Origin: Psychromonas sp. Urea-02u-13
GTDB taxonomy: Bacteria; Pseudomonadota; Gammaproteobacteria; Enterobacterales; Psychromonadaceae
Assembly (NCBI RefSeq): GCF_002835995.1
Contig: NZ_PJBZ01000070.1
Span: 1-64,000, forward strand
Direction of reading: 5' to 3'
Length of the DNA: 64,000 nucleotides
Notes under the pieces: generated by a model
What the model was told of the DNA's origin: nothing
Database searches by the model: none
Seen by the model: only the letters and a program-made list of their open reading frames with translations
Translations under genes and position numbers: made by a program
Shown: positions 18,756 through 28,808 of the stretch, piece by piece
Position numbering within the stretch: the stretch's first letter is position 1
How the letters are laid out: each line of letters opens with the position of its first letter

Positions 18756-19634
18756 TGCCTTTGAAACGCCTTTTAGCATGGCATCAATGAGCGCTTGGGC
18801 AACAAATTTAGTTAATGCGTCATTAGCGCCAACTTGTTGTGCTCTATCAACACTCATTTCACTGGAAAGCGAGGTATGAAGAATGATATATGTATTCGCA
18901 ATCTCTTTGATACTGCGCACTTCAAAGGTCAGTTCGTAACCATCTAAACCTGGCATTTCAATATCACTGACTAAAATGCTAATAGGATCATCTTTAGCTG
19001 CGCATTCCTGCATCACCTGTAATGCATCATTGCCGTTCTTACAGACTCTAAATGGCACATCGATACGTGTTAATGCGTTCTCGAGTTGTTTACGCGCGAC
19101 AGCGGAGTCATCTACTAATAGAATGCTTTCATTTTGTAACAGGCCTTTTTGAACACCGGTTATCTCAACAGAATGATCGTCATTATCTGGGAATATTTGT
19201 GACAGTAGCAGTTCAATATCTAATAATTGAATAAGCTTCTCTTCAAAACGTGTAATGCCAGTAATGTAGGTTTTATGGCCTAATGAACTGGGTGGGGGAT
19301 CAATGTTTTTCCAATTACACTCTATAATGCGCTCTATTTTACGGACTAAAAATCCCACGTGTTGACGGCTACAATCGGTAATAATAATCACACAGTTTGG
19401 CTTTTCTGCTTCACTAATCGGTGGGTAACCAACGGCAGCTGCCATATCGATAATGGAGAGCGTTTGACCTCGAATACTGGTTGCCCCGATGATATTACTA
19501 TCGGCATTGGGCAATTGTGTTAAAGGCTGGTAGGGCACGATTTCTTGAATTTTAAGTGTACCAAGCGCAAAACTTTGCAATGCTGATAACTTAAAAAGTA
19601 ATAAACCTTGTGATTGACTAGAGGTTGATTGCAT
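18753..19634 (-). CDS. cheV: Chemotaxis coupling protein CheV
   Basis: A 293-residue fusion of a CheW-like domain (about 10-160; LPNADSNIIGATSIRGQTLSIIDMA) and a receiver domain (about 168-293; ILLVDDSAVARKQLENAL, then SILVSDIEMPGLDGYEL with the phosphorylatable Asp). CheV couples receptors to CheA and is tuned by phosphorylation. It is monocistronic and separated from the main chemotaxis operon by two unrelated genes, so it may serve that operon or another array elsewhere. Confidence 0.94.
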   Translation of the reverse strand: MQSTSSQSQGLLLFKLSALQSFALGTLKIQEIVPYQPLTQLPNADSNIIGATSIRGQTLSIIDMAAAVGYPPISEAEKPNCVIIITDCSRQHVGFLVRKIERIIECNWKNIDPPPSSLGHKTYITGITRFEEKLIQLLDIELLLSQIFPDNDDHSVEITGVQKGLLQNESILLVDDSAVARKQLENALTRIDVPFRVCKNGNDALQVMQECAAKDDPISILVSDIEMPGLDGYELTFEVRSIKEIANTYIILHTSLSSEMSVDRAQQVGANDALTKFVAQALIDAMLKGVSKA

Positions 19635-19729
19635 AAAAAATCCGTATAATAAGTGTTAAGAAAAATTATAGATGTTCATTTAAAAATAGATGCTAACATA
19701 TTGTTATTTTAACTCTTTTAGGAAAAGCT

Positions 19730-20026
19730 ATGAGCCCAGAACAACAAACACAAATAGAAGCAGCTGCATTTCGTCGTTTATTAACACATCTTGATAGTCG
19801 CAAGGATGTACAAAATATCGAATTAATGAATTTAGCTGGTTTCTGCCGTAACTGCTTATCAAAGTGGATGATGGCAGAAGCTGGCGCATTAAATGTTGAT
19901 CTTGATTCTGATCAAGCCAGAGAGTTAGTTTATAGTATGCCTTACGAGCAATGGAAAGTGAATCATCAGCTTCCAGCAACCGCTGAGCAACTCGCTGCTT
20001 TTGAAGCTATTCAAGCCGCTAAATAA
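19730..20026 (+). CDS. DUF1244 family protein
   Basis: A 98-residue protein of the conserved DUF1244 family. The core is AAAFRRLLTHLDSRKDVQNIELMNLAGFCRNCLSKW in character, with a CRNC pair and a later AREL.YSMPYEQWK segment. No function is established for the family. It is divergent from cheV and its stop lies 11 bp from the end of the convergent DUF2431 gene. Confidence 0.88.
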   Translation: MSPEQQTQIEAAAFRRLLTHLDSRKDVQNIELMNLAGFCRNCLSKWMMAEAGALNVDLDSDQARELVYSMPYEQWKVNHQLPATAEQLAAFEAIQAAK

Positions 20027-20037
20027 ACGCATGGGTA

Positions 20038-20829
20038 TTATTCCGCTGTTATTTTAGCTAACCACTGTGCCTCAAATTGCATCATCTGTTGGTGCTTTTT
20101 ACTGGCATTGTGTTCATTATTGTCGAGGCTGGTGGTGAAAGGCCCCGCTCGGCAAATAGTACAACAATCAGCATCCTGATAAACCGCCGCGTCTAATTCC
20201 ATTTTTAATGAATGGTTTTCTTGTAAACTCCACACATAAGTCCTTCCCTGCGTATCGCGTACATGTTTATCTCTATCGACGTTACGTACTTTATAATCAG
20301 GAAAATGGTTAATATCAAAAAGTGAAGATCCTTGGAAATGGATATTGGTATGTTGATGTAATGCGTTCTCGATATTCCACTCTCGGTAGGGCTTTACATC
20401 CTTTGAAGTAATAAAGCACAGTTGTTCGCCATTTGGATCTAAAAAATAACGAAAAGCATTTTTCAAAAAGGTGCGTAATAAAGCACGATTAAGTGTATTA
20501 ATGCTCACTGCTTCGCCATGGCCTTTATACTCATCAAAAGAGCGAAATGCAGGTAATAATGGAAACTGAAAAATAACCACATCAAACTGCTGCTTAGCCA
20601 GTGTTGACCAACTGCTTTCATCGGTAACATCAAAACCAAACAGTAAAGAAACATCATTATCTACAAGCTTAAGATAAGCATTATCAGCGTATTTGTTGGT
20701 CATCGTCTCTAGTGAGTCGTATACCGTGGCGGTCATATTACGTGGCTGATGATGTTTATACAGTGAATAGGAGAAAGACAGATCGCCATCACCTACGGTT
20801 AAAATTCGCCATTCTTTTTTGATAATCAT
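20038..20829 (-). CDS. DUF2431 Rossmann-fold methyltransferase-like protein
   Basis: A 263-residue protein starting WRILTVGDGDLSFSYSLYKH, the signature of DUF2431 (25S rRNA uridine-N3 methyltransferase BMT5-like, Rossmann fold). Further blocks are TATVYDSLETM, DVVIFQFPLLP and the late FITSKDVKPYREWNI. A C-terminal segment with DCCTIC and a distant His may bind metal. Bacterial members are uncommon and uncharacterised; an RNA methyltransferase role is only a fold-based guess. Confidence 0.8.
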   Translation of the reverse strand: MIIKKEWRILTVGDGDLSFSYSLYKHHQPRNMTATVYDSLETMTNKYADNAYLKLVDNDVSLLFGFDVTDESSWSTLAKQQFDVVIFQFPLLPAFRSFDEYKGHGEAVSINTLNRALLRTFLKNAFRYFLDPNGEQLCFITSKDVKPYREWNIENALHQHTNIHFQGSSLFDINHFPDYKVRNVDRDKHVRDTQGRTYVWSLQENHSLKMELDAAVYQDADCCTICRAGPFTTSLDNNEHNASKKHQQMMQFEAQWLAKITAE

Positions 20830-21324
20830 CAGACCGTCTCATTCAATAAATTCTGCGCTAATTTAACACTTAATGAAGGGTTTACTAAGCATTAGTCCGA
20901 AATTTCACAGAGAAATAATAAAACGATTATTTAATCATCTGATTTGTTTTTATTATGGCCAACCCTCAATGCACGACTGCTTTTTAACGCAGACGAGATC
21001 TATCTAATCGGCAGTAAACAAGGTTCATAACTAATGTATCGACCCGTATTTGATGCCGTGAGAGCTCATTGTTTTACCCCCTGAAGTGGGGCATTATTTA
21101 TTACTAATACCAACGGTTTTTGTGTGATGTTTTAGTGACAACTGATCGCAGTGAAATTAGAGGGTTATAGCTACGATGATATTTTTTGTTGCGCTAACGT
21201 TTGTTTTTTTACACCATCTTGAGAACATTCTCTGTGTTTATTTTGTTTATATATCGCGCATAAATTAGGAAAGCGGTAAACTAAGCGTTATCCCTTTTTA
21301 TATAATGAAACTTCAGGAAATTAC
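20830..21324. other. Intergenic region upstream of the chemotaxis operon
   Basis: About 495 bp with no supported gene. It contains a short GC hairpin (CCCC/GGGG near 21077-21091) and a TAATACCAA word near 21104 that is often seen at edges of small gammaproteobacterial repeats. A TATAAT at 21301-21306 sits too close to the next start codon to be trusted as its promoter. Promoters for the DUF2431 gene and for the operon must lie here but are not clear. Confidence 0.5.
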
Positions 21325-21675
21325 ATGACGTTAAGCAAAAAAATAATCTCTGCGTTTTTTGTTATTATCATTTCAAATCAGTTGTTTGCAAGCAACGGAG
21401 GTGTCGAAGAGACGCGTAGTACGGCTTCTCAAGTCGGAGAAGTGGTTCAAACACTGCAACTAGCATTAACGACTAGAGATGAACAAGCCCTGAAAACTAT
21501 TCGTTTATATGGTACGGACAGCCGTTATTATTCAATGATTAGAGGCTGGTTATTTCAAGAATTAGTAGGGGTTGAAAGTCAATTACATGCCACTAAAAAG
21601 GCGAAAGATGCCGCTAAATTTCAAGCGCACTCAAACTTTTTAAAACAAGCAATTCGAGCAATTGACCTTGAGTAA
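21325..21675 (+). CDS. Small exported protein at the head of the chemotaxis operon
   Basis: A 116-residue protein I do not recognise. It has a signal peptide (SKKIISAFFVIIISNQLFAS, cleavage near residue 23). The mature part of about 93 residues is predicted helical, with one Cys-free Gln/Ala-rich segment ending in AIDLE. A ribosome site (CAGGA) precedes the ATG. It lies 97-124 bp before the first MCP and points the same way, so it may belong to the operon and act in the periplasm; that link is inference. Confidence 0.65.
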   Translation: MTLSKKIISAFFVIIISNQLFASNGGVEETRSTASQVGEVVQTLQLALTTRDEQALKTIRLYGTDSRYYSMIRGWLFQELVGVESQLHATKKAKDAAKFQAHSNFLKQAIRAIDLE

Positions 21676-21799
21676 GGTCAATAAGTTGTGAATTTAGTGA
21701 CCTGCTTCAATTAAAAGGAATCAATAAAAAATAAAATATTAACTTTCAAGAAACCTGTCTACAGTTAACTCATTGTTAAATAAAACAAGGCTGTTAAAG

Positions 21800-22975
21800 A
21801 TGGTGAAAAATGTAAAGCTGAAAAGAATGATTTATATTTCAGTGCTTCTTATTATCTCGTTGCTTGCCTTACAATATATCCCCGCAGAACTTGTCATTAT
21901 TTTTATATTAGCCGTTATGATTATTTTAACGGGTTACCTCAAAACCGTGGATCAATTACCATTGCAAGGTGAAAATTGCTTTAATTCCAATAGTCATCAA
22001 ATCGAAAGCTGCGATAAAATATTAACCAGTACTAAAGGCCTCGCATCACTCTGCAGTAGTAGCTTACAAGAGAGTAAATCTGATTTAGCTGATCTGATAG
22101 GAACACAAGAAGGCGCAATTAACACCCTAACCAATGCGTTTATGGCTATCCAAGAGTTATTAAATCAGCAACAAACCCACATACATACACTGCTCAGTGC
22201 AGAGGTCTCAGACGAAGGTTCATGCGTAGAAATGGATATGCGTGACTTTGCTGAAAAAACCTCTAAAACACTTAATCACTTTGTTGAAATCGCCACGAAC
22301 ATGGGTAATGAGTCTATCTACCTGCTTGAAAAAGTAGATCATATTAGTGCGCAGATGCCTGGCGTAATGAATGCTTTGCAAGGCATTGAGCAAATCGCTT
22401 CACAAACGAATTTATTAGCACTTAATGCGGCTATTGAAGCTGCACGTGCAGGTGACGCTGGCCGTGGTTTCGCTGTGGTTGCTGGCGAGGTTCGCTCACT
22501 CTCCGATAGTTCTTCAAAAGTGAGTCACAATATTCAACAACAACTATCGGCCATTAATACCTTGATTGCCGACTTATCAAAAGAAGTAAAAAATATAGCC
22601 GTGCAAGATGTGGATTATGTACATGATTCAAAAGATGAAGTGAATGCGGCGATATCTCAGCTTACCCATAAAGCAGATAACGACCTTAAAATGACACAAA
22701 ATCTTGATGGCTTAGCTTCTGAGCTTCTTGAGGCCGTGCATGACGCGATGCGCGGTTTGCAGTTCGGTGATATTAGCATCCAAAGTTTACAGTTTACTTT
22801 AGATGGTGTTTCACACTTAAGTGACGTGATGTGTGAAGTAGAAAAAATACCAGGCGTTAATATTGCTATTGAGGTAGATGATGTATTGAAAACGTTTAAA
22901 GAGAAAAAAGATCAACGGTTACATAACCCTGTTTCATCATCAAGTATGGATAGTGGTGAAGTAGAGTTCTTTTAA
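21800..22975 (+). CDS. Methyl-accepting chemotaxis protein without a sensor domain
   Basis: About 391 residues. Two adjacent hydrophobic segments (about residues 8-42) form a membrane hairpin with almost no periplasmic part. A cytoplasmic MCP domain follows directly without recognisable HAMP. The signalling tip is perfect ([21 protein letters not shown], then [14 protein letters not shown]). I place the start at ATG 21800, preceded by AAGG; an in-frame TTG nine codons upstream (21773) has no ribosome site. The C-terminus ends EVEFF and lacks a clear CheR pentapeptide. It occupies the place of McpA in the Pseudomonas che2 cluster. Confidence 0.88.
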   Translation: MVKNVKLKRMIYISVLLIISLLALQYIPAELVIIFILAVMIILTGYLKTVDQLPLQGENCFNSNSHQIESCDKILTSTKGLASLCSSSLQESKSDLADLIGTQEGAINTLTNAFMAIQELLNQQQTHIHTLLSAEVSDEGSCVEMDMRDFAEKTSKTLNHFVEIATNMGNESIYLLEKVDHISAQMPGVMNALQGIEQIASQTNLLALNAAIEAARAGDAGRGFAVVAGEVRSLSDSSSKVSHNIQQQLSAINTLIADLSKEVKNIAVQDVDYVHDSKDEVNAAISQLTHKADNDLKMTQNLDGLASELLEAVHDAMRGLQFGDISIQSLQFTLDGVSHLSDVMCEVEKIPGVNIAIEVDDVLKTFKEKKDQRLHNPVSSSSMDSGEVEFF

Positions 22976-23008
22976 TTATTTTGTGTAATGAAGTCGAGGG
23001 AATTTAAC

Positions 23009-23374
23009 ATGGCAAAACATATTTTAGTAGTTGATGATTCTGTTTCAATTCGTCAAATGGTGCAAGTGACCTTACTCTCTGCAAAGTATCAAGTCTCATT
23101 GGCAAAAGATGGCCAAGAAGGGCTAGATATGTGTAAAAAAGCGAGTTATGACTTTGTGTTAACAGATCAAAATATGCCCCGCATGGATGGTCTTACGTTA
23201 GTGAAATCATTGCGTGGTTTACCGAGTTATCAACGTACACCTATCGTTATGTTAACCACTGAAGCCGGCGCTGATATGAAAGCAAAAGGTAAAGCAGCTG
23301 GTGCAACAGGTTGGATGGTTAAACCTTTTAACCCTGCAAAATTGTTGGAATTAACATCGAAAGTGCTAGGTTAG
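23009..23374 (+). CDS. cheY: Chemotaxis response regulator CheY
   Basis: A 121-residue stand-alone receiver domain. Acidic residues D9 and D10, phospho-acceptor D53 (YDFVLTDQNMPRMDG) and the lysine in MVKPF are present. The ATG at 23009 is chosen because GAGGGAA lies upstream; an earlier in-frame ATG at 22988 precedes that ribosome site and is unlikely. It stands before cheA as cheY2 does in F7-type clusters. No flagellar genes are nearby, so whether it drives a motor is unknown. Confidence 0.93.
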   Translation: MAKHILVVDDSVSIRQMVQVTLLSAKYQVSLAKDGQEGLDMCKKASYDFVLTDQNMPRMDGLTLVKSLRGLPSYQRTPIVMLTTEAGADMKAKGKAAGATGWMVKPFNPAKLLELTSKVLG

Positions 23375-23413
23375 TTCGCCCCTTGAGTATCCATTTCAGA
23401 ACAGGTAGTTGAT

Positions 23414-25591
23414 ATGTCGATAGATATGCAACAGTTTAACGCTGTTTTCTTTGAAGAAGTCTCTGAACATTTAACCAATATGGAAGCCTTGCTGCTCGAT
23501 ATAGAGGTAGCTTCTCCAAATTTGGAAGATTTGAATGCAATATTTCGGGCCGCTCATTCCATCAAAGGGGGAGCGGGTATTTTTGGCTTTGATGATATGA
23601 CAGAAGTGACGCATATCCTCGAAACGCTATTGGATAAACTGCGTAAAGAAGAGCTAACCCTGACCACTGAAATGATAGATGCCTTTCTAAAGGCAGGCGA
23701 CATTTTAGGGGAACAAAAAACAGTACATCAAGATGGCGGGGAAGCGGTAGACAGTGAAAGAATTAAAGCGGTGTGCACATTATTAGACAGACTCTCTAGC
23801 GAAGAAACCCCCACGCCTTGTAGTGCTAGCGAAGTTGATTCTGGTGCCCTCCAAGCAGAAAAGAACATTTCATTTCTGGTTTTAAAGGATGAAGATGTCA
23901 GTCATCTACTGGAAGAGTTGGCAAAATTCGGTCAATTAACCTCACAATCTGAAGATGCTGAACAGTTCACAAAGTGGCAAGTCGTCTTATCTGATTGCGC
24001 TGTTAGCGATGATGAAATTATTGATAATATCTCATTTGTAGCAGAGCCAGAATCAATCATTATTAACGGCATCAGTCAGGTACAGGACGATAGCTTTGGT
24101 TTCTTTGATGAAGAACCTGTTGCCGAGGACGATCAAAAAGAAGCTGATTTTGGCTTCTTTAATGAATCATCGGAAAATGAATCGCCGTCTTCTGATGTTG
24201 AGGAAAAAGTAGAGGAAAGCTTTGGTTTCTTTGAAGAATCTCCAACACCAGAAACTAAACCTGAGAATGTTGCCCCCGTTGAAGAAGAAGGTTTTGGACT
24301 ATTTGAAGATGAAGAGCCACCAACGGCTAAAGTTGCTGCTGCTAAAAGTACAATAAAAAGCAAGGCATCTAAAAAGGTAAGCGCTACAAAAACGGTTAAT
24401 AAACGCGCCACAAGTAAAACTGCAAACACAACAGAAACATCCATTCGTGTTAATACCGAAAAAGTGGATCAACTGATTAATCAAGTGGGTGAACTGGTTA
24501 TTACCCAAGCTATGTTAATGCAAATATCCAATGAGCTTGATCCCTCTGAACACGATGTTTTATTAAATCGTCTCACTCAGTTAGAGCGTAATACACGTGA
24601 TCTGCAAGAATCTGTTATGTCGATTCGCATGATGCCGATTAGCTTTGTATTTGGTCGTTTTCCGCGTGTTGTCCGTGACCTTTCGAGTAAATTAAACAAA
24701 AAAATAGAGCTACGCATGGTCGGTGATGAGACTGAACTTGATAAAGGTTTAGTGGAACAGCTGGCAGATCCATTGACTCATCTTATTCGTAACAGTATCG
24801 ATCATGGTATTGAAATGCCAGAAGAGCGTCTTGCGAATGGCAAACCTGAAGTCGGCACTATTACACTGCTTGCCTTTTATGAAGGTGGCAATGTCGTCAT
24901 CAATATCACTGATGATGGTGCAGGACTAAACCGCGAAAAAATTCTCGAAAAAGCCTTAGAAAGAGGATTGGATGTTAACGACAGTATGTCTGACTCTGAG
25001 GTTTATCAGCTTATCTTTTCAGCTGGTTTTTCAACCGCAGATAAAGTCACTGATGTATCGGGTCGTGGTGTTGGTATGGATGTCGTGAAACGTAATATTC
25101 ACGGTATGGGCGGACAGGTTGATATCCATTCTGAAGCGGGCATTGGTTCAACTATCTCAATACGTTTACCGCTGACGTTAGCCATTTTAGATGGTATGTC
25201 TATTTCAGTCGCCGGGCAGATATTCATCATCCCATTAACCTTTATCTCAGAATCATTACAGCCTCAGGTTGATGATATTAAAAGTATTAGTGGTAAAGGT
25301 ACCGTGGTGAAAGTGCGCGGGGATTATATTCCACTGCTTGCTTTGCATGAGTTGTTTAATATCGACACGGATATTAAGCAAGCAAACGATGGAATTTTAG
25401 TATTGCTTGAGAGTAACAATAAAAAAATAGCGCTATTGGTAGACCAGTTAGAAGGGCAACAACAAGTCGTGCTGAAAAGTTTAGAGACCAATTTTCATAC
25501 TGTGCCGTGTATATCAGGGGCGACGATTATGGGTGATGGCACCGTTGCTCTCATTTTGGATGTTGCAGGCCTTGTTAGTGCAAGTGATTAA
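23414..25591 (+). CDS. cheA: Chemotaxis histidine kinase CheA
   Basis: A 725-residue CheA. The P1 Hpt domain carries phospho-His H48 (RAAHSIKGGAGIFG). Residues about 150-220 may be a small P2-like domain. An acidic linker (225-340) carries four FGFF-type motifs starting near 228, 246, 270 and 294. P3 dimerisation (about 345-410; RVNTEKVDQLINQVGELVI), P4 ATPase (HLIRNSIDHGIE, DDGAGL, GRGVGMDVVK) and P5 CheW-like domain follow. All kinase motifs are intact. The Lys/Ala/Thr-rich stretch before P3 is low complexity. Confidence 0.96.
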   Translation: MSIDMQQFNAVFFEEVSEHLTNMEALLLDIEVASPNLEDLNAIFRAAHSIKGGAGIFGFDDMTEVTHILETLLDKLRKEELTLTTEMIDAFLKAGDILGEQKTVHQDGGEAVDSERIKAVCTLLDRLSSEETPTPCSASEVDSGALQAEKNISFLVLKDEDVSHLLEELAKFGQLTSQSEDAEQFTKWQVVLSDCAVSDDEIIDNISFVAEPESIIINGISQVQDDSFGFFDEEPVAEDDQKEADFGFFNESSENESPSSDVEEKVEESFGFFEESPTPETKPENVAPVEEEGFGLFEDEEPPTAKVAAAKSTIKSKASKKVSATKTVNKRATSKTANTTETSIRVNTEKVDQLINQVGELVITQAMLMQISNELDPSEHDVLLNRLTQLERNTRDLQESVMSIRMMPISFVFGRFPRVVRDLSSKLNKKIELRMVGDETELDKGLVEQLADPLTHLIRNSIDHGIEMPEERLANGKPEVGTITLLAFYEGGNVVINITDDGAGLNREKILEKALERGLDVNDSMSDSEVYQLIFSAGFSTADKVTDVSGRGVGMDVVKRNIHGMGGQVDIHSEAGIGSTISIRLPLTLAILDGMSISVAGQIFIIPLTFISESLQPQVDDIKSISGKGTVVKVRGDYIPLLALHELFNIDTDIKQANDGILVLLESNNKKIALLVDQLEGQQQVVLKSLETNFHTVPCISGATIMGDGTVALILDVAGLVSASD

Positions 25592-25608
25592 TTTAAGTGG
25601 AGAAGATG

Positions 25609-26118
25609 ATGAAAGATAATGAAAATGAGGCTGCAAGCAGTTTTATCGCCGAGATGAGTAACAGTGATGATAATGGCTATTTAACCTTTACGCTTGGTTT
25701 AGAAGAATACGGTATTGATATTCTTACGGTACAGGAAATTCGTGGATATGACGCGGTAACGACTATCGCTAATATGCCCGAGTTTATAAAAGGGGTGATC
25801 AATCTACGCGGTATTATCGTGCCGATTGTAGATATGCGTATCAAATTCAGCTTAGGTGATGTGACTTACGATGAAATGACCGTAGTGATTATTTTGAATG
25901 TCGCTAATCGTGTTGTAGGCATGGTAGTTGACGGCGTTTCCGATGTTATCTCGCTGAATGAGTCACAAATTAAAGAGGCACCTGAGTTTGGTTCGGCACT
26001 CGATACTCAATATCTCAAAGGATTAGGGGTGGTTGACGAAAGGATGTTGATTTTAATTGATATAGAAAATTTAATGACCAGTAAAGAGATGGCATTAGTG
26101 GAAGCATTAGTTGAGTAA
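25609..26118 (+). CDS. cheW: Chemotaxis coupling protein CheW
   Basis: About 169 residues. A single CheW domain with [40 protein letters not shown] and VVDGVSDVI is clear. Of the possible starts (GTG 25597, ATG 25606, ATG 25609) I prefer 25609, which has GGAG six bases upstream. It begins within 18 bp of the cheA stop, so translation is probably coupled. It bridges the two MCPs of the operon to CheA. Confidence 0.95.
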   Translation: MKDNENEAASSFIAEMSNSDDNGYLTFTLGLEEYGIDILTVQEIRGYDAVTTIANMPEFIKGVINLRGIIVPIVDMRIKFSLGDVTYDEMTVVIILNVANRVVGMVVDGVSDVISLNESQIKEAPEFGSALDTQYLKGLGVVDERMLILIDIENLMTSKEMALVEALVE

Positions 26119-26180
26119 CAAATACGTATATTACACCATTTTATAAATCATTAATTTTATCGAGTTTAAAGGTATCTACT

Positions 26181-28757
26181 ATGCGAAATAACACGCCAAT
26201 AACGAATAACGAATATATTTTAACAGATAAAGATTTAATTGTTTCTAATACGGACATGCAAGGGAATATCACTTATATCAACGATGATTTTTTACGTATT
26301 AGTGGCTTTGTTGAGTCTGAATTGATGGGGCAACCACAGAATATTGTGCGTCATCCAGATATGCCTGCTGAAGCCTTTGAAGATTTATGGCGCGACCTAA
26401 AAGCGGGTAAACCTTGGACCGGTTTTGTAAAAAACAGATGTAAAAATGGTGATTTTTATTGGGTGAAAGCAAATGCCACACCGATTATTGAAAATGGTCA
26501 AATTACTGGTTACATGTCAGTACGTCAAGCGGCTTCACGTAGTGATATCGACACTATATCGGGTATTTACAATCTATTTAAACAGGGTAAACAAGGCAAC
26601 ATGAAAATTGTTCATGGGGCGGTTGTTACGTCAAAATGGACTGAGAAGCTCGCTTTTTTCAAAAAGATAAACTTTAAACAACGTCTAAACATGTTGTACA
26701 TTTTAGCAGTCGCTGCAATATTGATTAGTTTAGGGGGTGGTTTTGTTGTTAATTCACATACTAATGAAGTATTAGAAACTATTTATGGCGAGTATATAGA
26801 TAACCTTAAACAAGAACAAAAAGTAAACCTCATCTTGCACGATTTGAAAGACTCTATCGCAAAAAATGGACAGTTAACAGCGCAAGAGATTGAGCAACTT
26901 CAATCGATGCCCTTAACAGCTAAAGCGACACTTTCTGAACACCTAGCAAGCAATATAAAACTGCATGATGATAATCAGAAAGAGATTGGCAATGAAACTA
27001 CCATCATGTTTATTATTGGTTTTCTGGTACTGATTATTGGTTTTGTTTTTGTGCGTAAATTGAGTAATTTATTGCTAATCCCGACGGGTAGAGCGCAGGG
27101 CTACTTACGAGAATTATGCCAAGGTAACTATGCCTTTGATATAGAAATTGATACCGAAGATGAAATAAGCGAAGTATTAATATTGCTGAAAATGATGCAG
27201 ATAAAGTTAGGTTTCGAAGTCGAAAATATGAAACGTACCGCTAATGACGCAACACGTATCAAAATTGGCTTAGACAGTGTGCGTACCAACGTAATGATTG
27301 CTGATAACAACCGTAATATCATTTATATGAATGATTCAATTGTGCCGATGTTGCAAAATGCGCAGGAAGACTTACGTAAAGACTTACCCAACTTTGATGT
27401 TGATAAATTACTCGGCGGTAATATTGATCAATTCCATAAAAATCCTGAGCATCAGAAAAAACTGCTCGCTACCTTTACCTCTGAATTCCAAGCTGAAATT
27501 ATTGTTGGCGGACGTACTTTCTTATTGGTCGCAAACCCAATTATTAATGATGAAGGCACACGTTTAGGCTCAGTGGTTGAATGGACGGATAGAACCTCAG
27601 AAGTTGCGGTTGAAAAAGAGGTTGAGAGTGTGGTTAACGGTGCGATTGCTGGTGACTTTACTCGTCGTATGGAATTAGAAGGCAAAAACAAATTCTTCAC
27701 GCAGTTAAGTGAAGCAATTAATAGCTTGATGGAAACCAGTGAAACAGGCTTAACAGAAGTGGTACGTATGTTATCAGCACTCTCAAAAGGGGATCTGACA
27801 GACCGTATTACCAATGATTATGAAGGTACTTTTGGGCAGCTAAAAGATGATTCTAATTTAACGGCCGATAAGCTAAAAGAGATTGTATTACAGATTCAAG
27901 AAGCAACCGATACCATTAATACGGCTTCCAAAGAGATTGCGATGGGTAACAGTGATCTTTCACAACGTACCGAAGAGCAAGCCTCTAGTCTTGAAGAAAC
28001 CGCATCAAGCATGGAAGAGTTAACAACCACCGTAAAACAAAATGCTGAGAATGCAAAAGAAGCGAATCTACTGGCTAACGGCGCATCAGAAATCGCGATT
28101 AAGGGGGGCGATGTTGTTGGTAAAGTAGTGAAAACAATGAGTGATATTAATGATAGCTCGCGAGAAATTGTCGATATTATCTCGGTGATTGATGGCATTG
28201 CTTTCCAAACTAATATCCTCGCTTTAAACGCTGCAGTAGAAGCTGCGCGTGCTGGAGAGCAAGGTCGAGGTTTCGCCGTGGTGGCATCAGAAGTGCGTAG
28301 CCTGGCACAACGTTCGGCCGCTGCCGCTAAAGAGATTAAAACGCTCATTGGAGATTCGGTTGATAAAGTAGAAGTCGGCGCAAAACTCGTTGACGAAGCG
28401 GGTAATACCATGGATGAAATTGTTAATGCAGTTAAGAGTGTGACCGATATTATGGCTGAAATTGCCACTGCATCTGAGGAGCAAAGTGCGGGTATTGATC
28501 AGGTGAGTCAGGCGATCACACAAATGGATGAAGTGACACAGCAAAACGCAGCGTTAGTTGAGCAAGCAGCAGCAGCCGCTGAATCATTAGAAGAGCAAGC
28601 GGGTAACTTAAGTGTCTCAGTCAGCGTATTTAACACCGGTGTTGGTAGCGCATCATCTGCGATGAATAAGAACTCTCGTGCCATTGAAAGCAGTAAAGCA
28701 GGTGCTTCCTTCAGCAAAGCTAAAGCAATTGCTGGTGATGAGTGGTCTGAATTTTAA
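26181..28757 (+). CDS. Aer-like PAS-containing methyl-accepting receptor with CheR-binding pentapeptide
   Basis: An 858-residue receptor. The N-terminal PAS (about 18-130) has the Aer signature [17 protein letters not shown], suggesting FAD and redox or oxygen sensing. TM1 is about 170-190 and TM2 about 272-292, with HAMP after TM2, then a second PAS (about 355-480) and a further HAMP-like stretch. The MCP domain has a perfect tip ([20 protein letters not shown]). It ends in EWSEF, matching the xWxxF pentapeptide that tethers CheR. It sits where Pseudomonas has Aer2/McpB, but unlike Aer2 it is membrane-bound and Aer-like. Confidence 0.93.
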   Translation: MRNNTPITNNEYILTDKDLIVSNTDMQGNITYINDDFLRISGFVESELMGQPQNIVRHPDMPAEAFEDLWRDLKAGKPWTGFVKNRCKNGDFYWVKANATPIIENGQITGYMSVRQAASRSDIDTISGIYNLFKQGKQGNMKIVHGAVVTSKWTEKLAFFKKINFKQRLNMLYILAVAAILISLGGGFVVNSHTNEVLETIYGEYIDNLKQEQKVNLILHDLKDSIAKNGQLTAQEIEQLQSMPLTAKATLSEHLASNIKLHDDNQKEIGNETTIMFIIGFLVLIIGFVFVRKLSNLLLIPTGRAQGYLRELCQGNYAFDIEIDTEDEISEVLILLKMMQIKLGFEVENMKRTANDATRIKIGLDSVRTNVMIADNNRNIIYMNDSIVPMLQNAQEDLRKDLPNFDVDKLLGGNIDQFHKNPEHQKKLLATFTSEFQAEIIVGGRTFLLVANPIINDEGTRLGSVVEWTDRTSEVAVEKEVESVVNGAIAGDFTRRMELEGKNKFFTQLSEAINSLMETSETGLTEVVRMLSALSKGDLTDRITNDYEGTFGQLKDDSNLTADKLKEIVLQIQEATDTINTASKEIAMGNSDLSQRTEEQASSLEETASSMEELTTTVKQNAENAKEANLLANGASEIAIKGGDVVGKVVKTMSDINDSSREIVDIISVIDGIAFQTNILALNAAVEAARAGEQGRGFAVVASEVRSLAQRSAAAAKEIKTLIGDSVDKVEVGAKLVDEAGNTMDEIVNAVKSVTDIMAEIATASEEQSAGIDQVSQAITQMDEVTQQNAALVEQAAAAAESLEEQAGNLSVSVSVFNTGVGSASSAMNKNSRAIESSKAGASFSKAKAIAGDEWSEF

Positions 28758-28763
28758 TCATTA

Positions 28764-28787
28764 ACCCCCTCTAATACGAGAGGGGGT
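28764..28787 (+). other. GC-rich intra-operon hairpin between the receptor gene and cheR
   Basis: Perfect 9-bp arms ACCCCCTCT and AGAGGGGGT with loop AATACG, 22 bp before the cheR start. No T run follows. It could stabilise upstream mRNA or lower downstream expression. Confidence 0.6.
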
Positions 28788-28808
28788 AATGTTTCACAGG
28801 ATTCACCT

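Noticed and set aside
21301..21306. TATAAT as promoter of the chemotaxis operon
   Set aside because: A start from it would fall inside the ribosome site of the first gene and no -35 is at the right distance.
27896..28468. A 190-codon frame antisense to the MCP signalling domain
   Set aside because: Shadow of the highly biased codons of the MCP rod; the plus-strand gene is certain.
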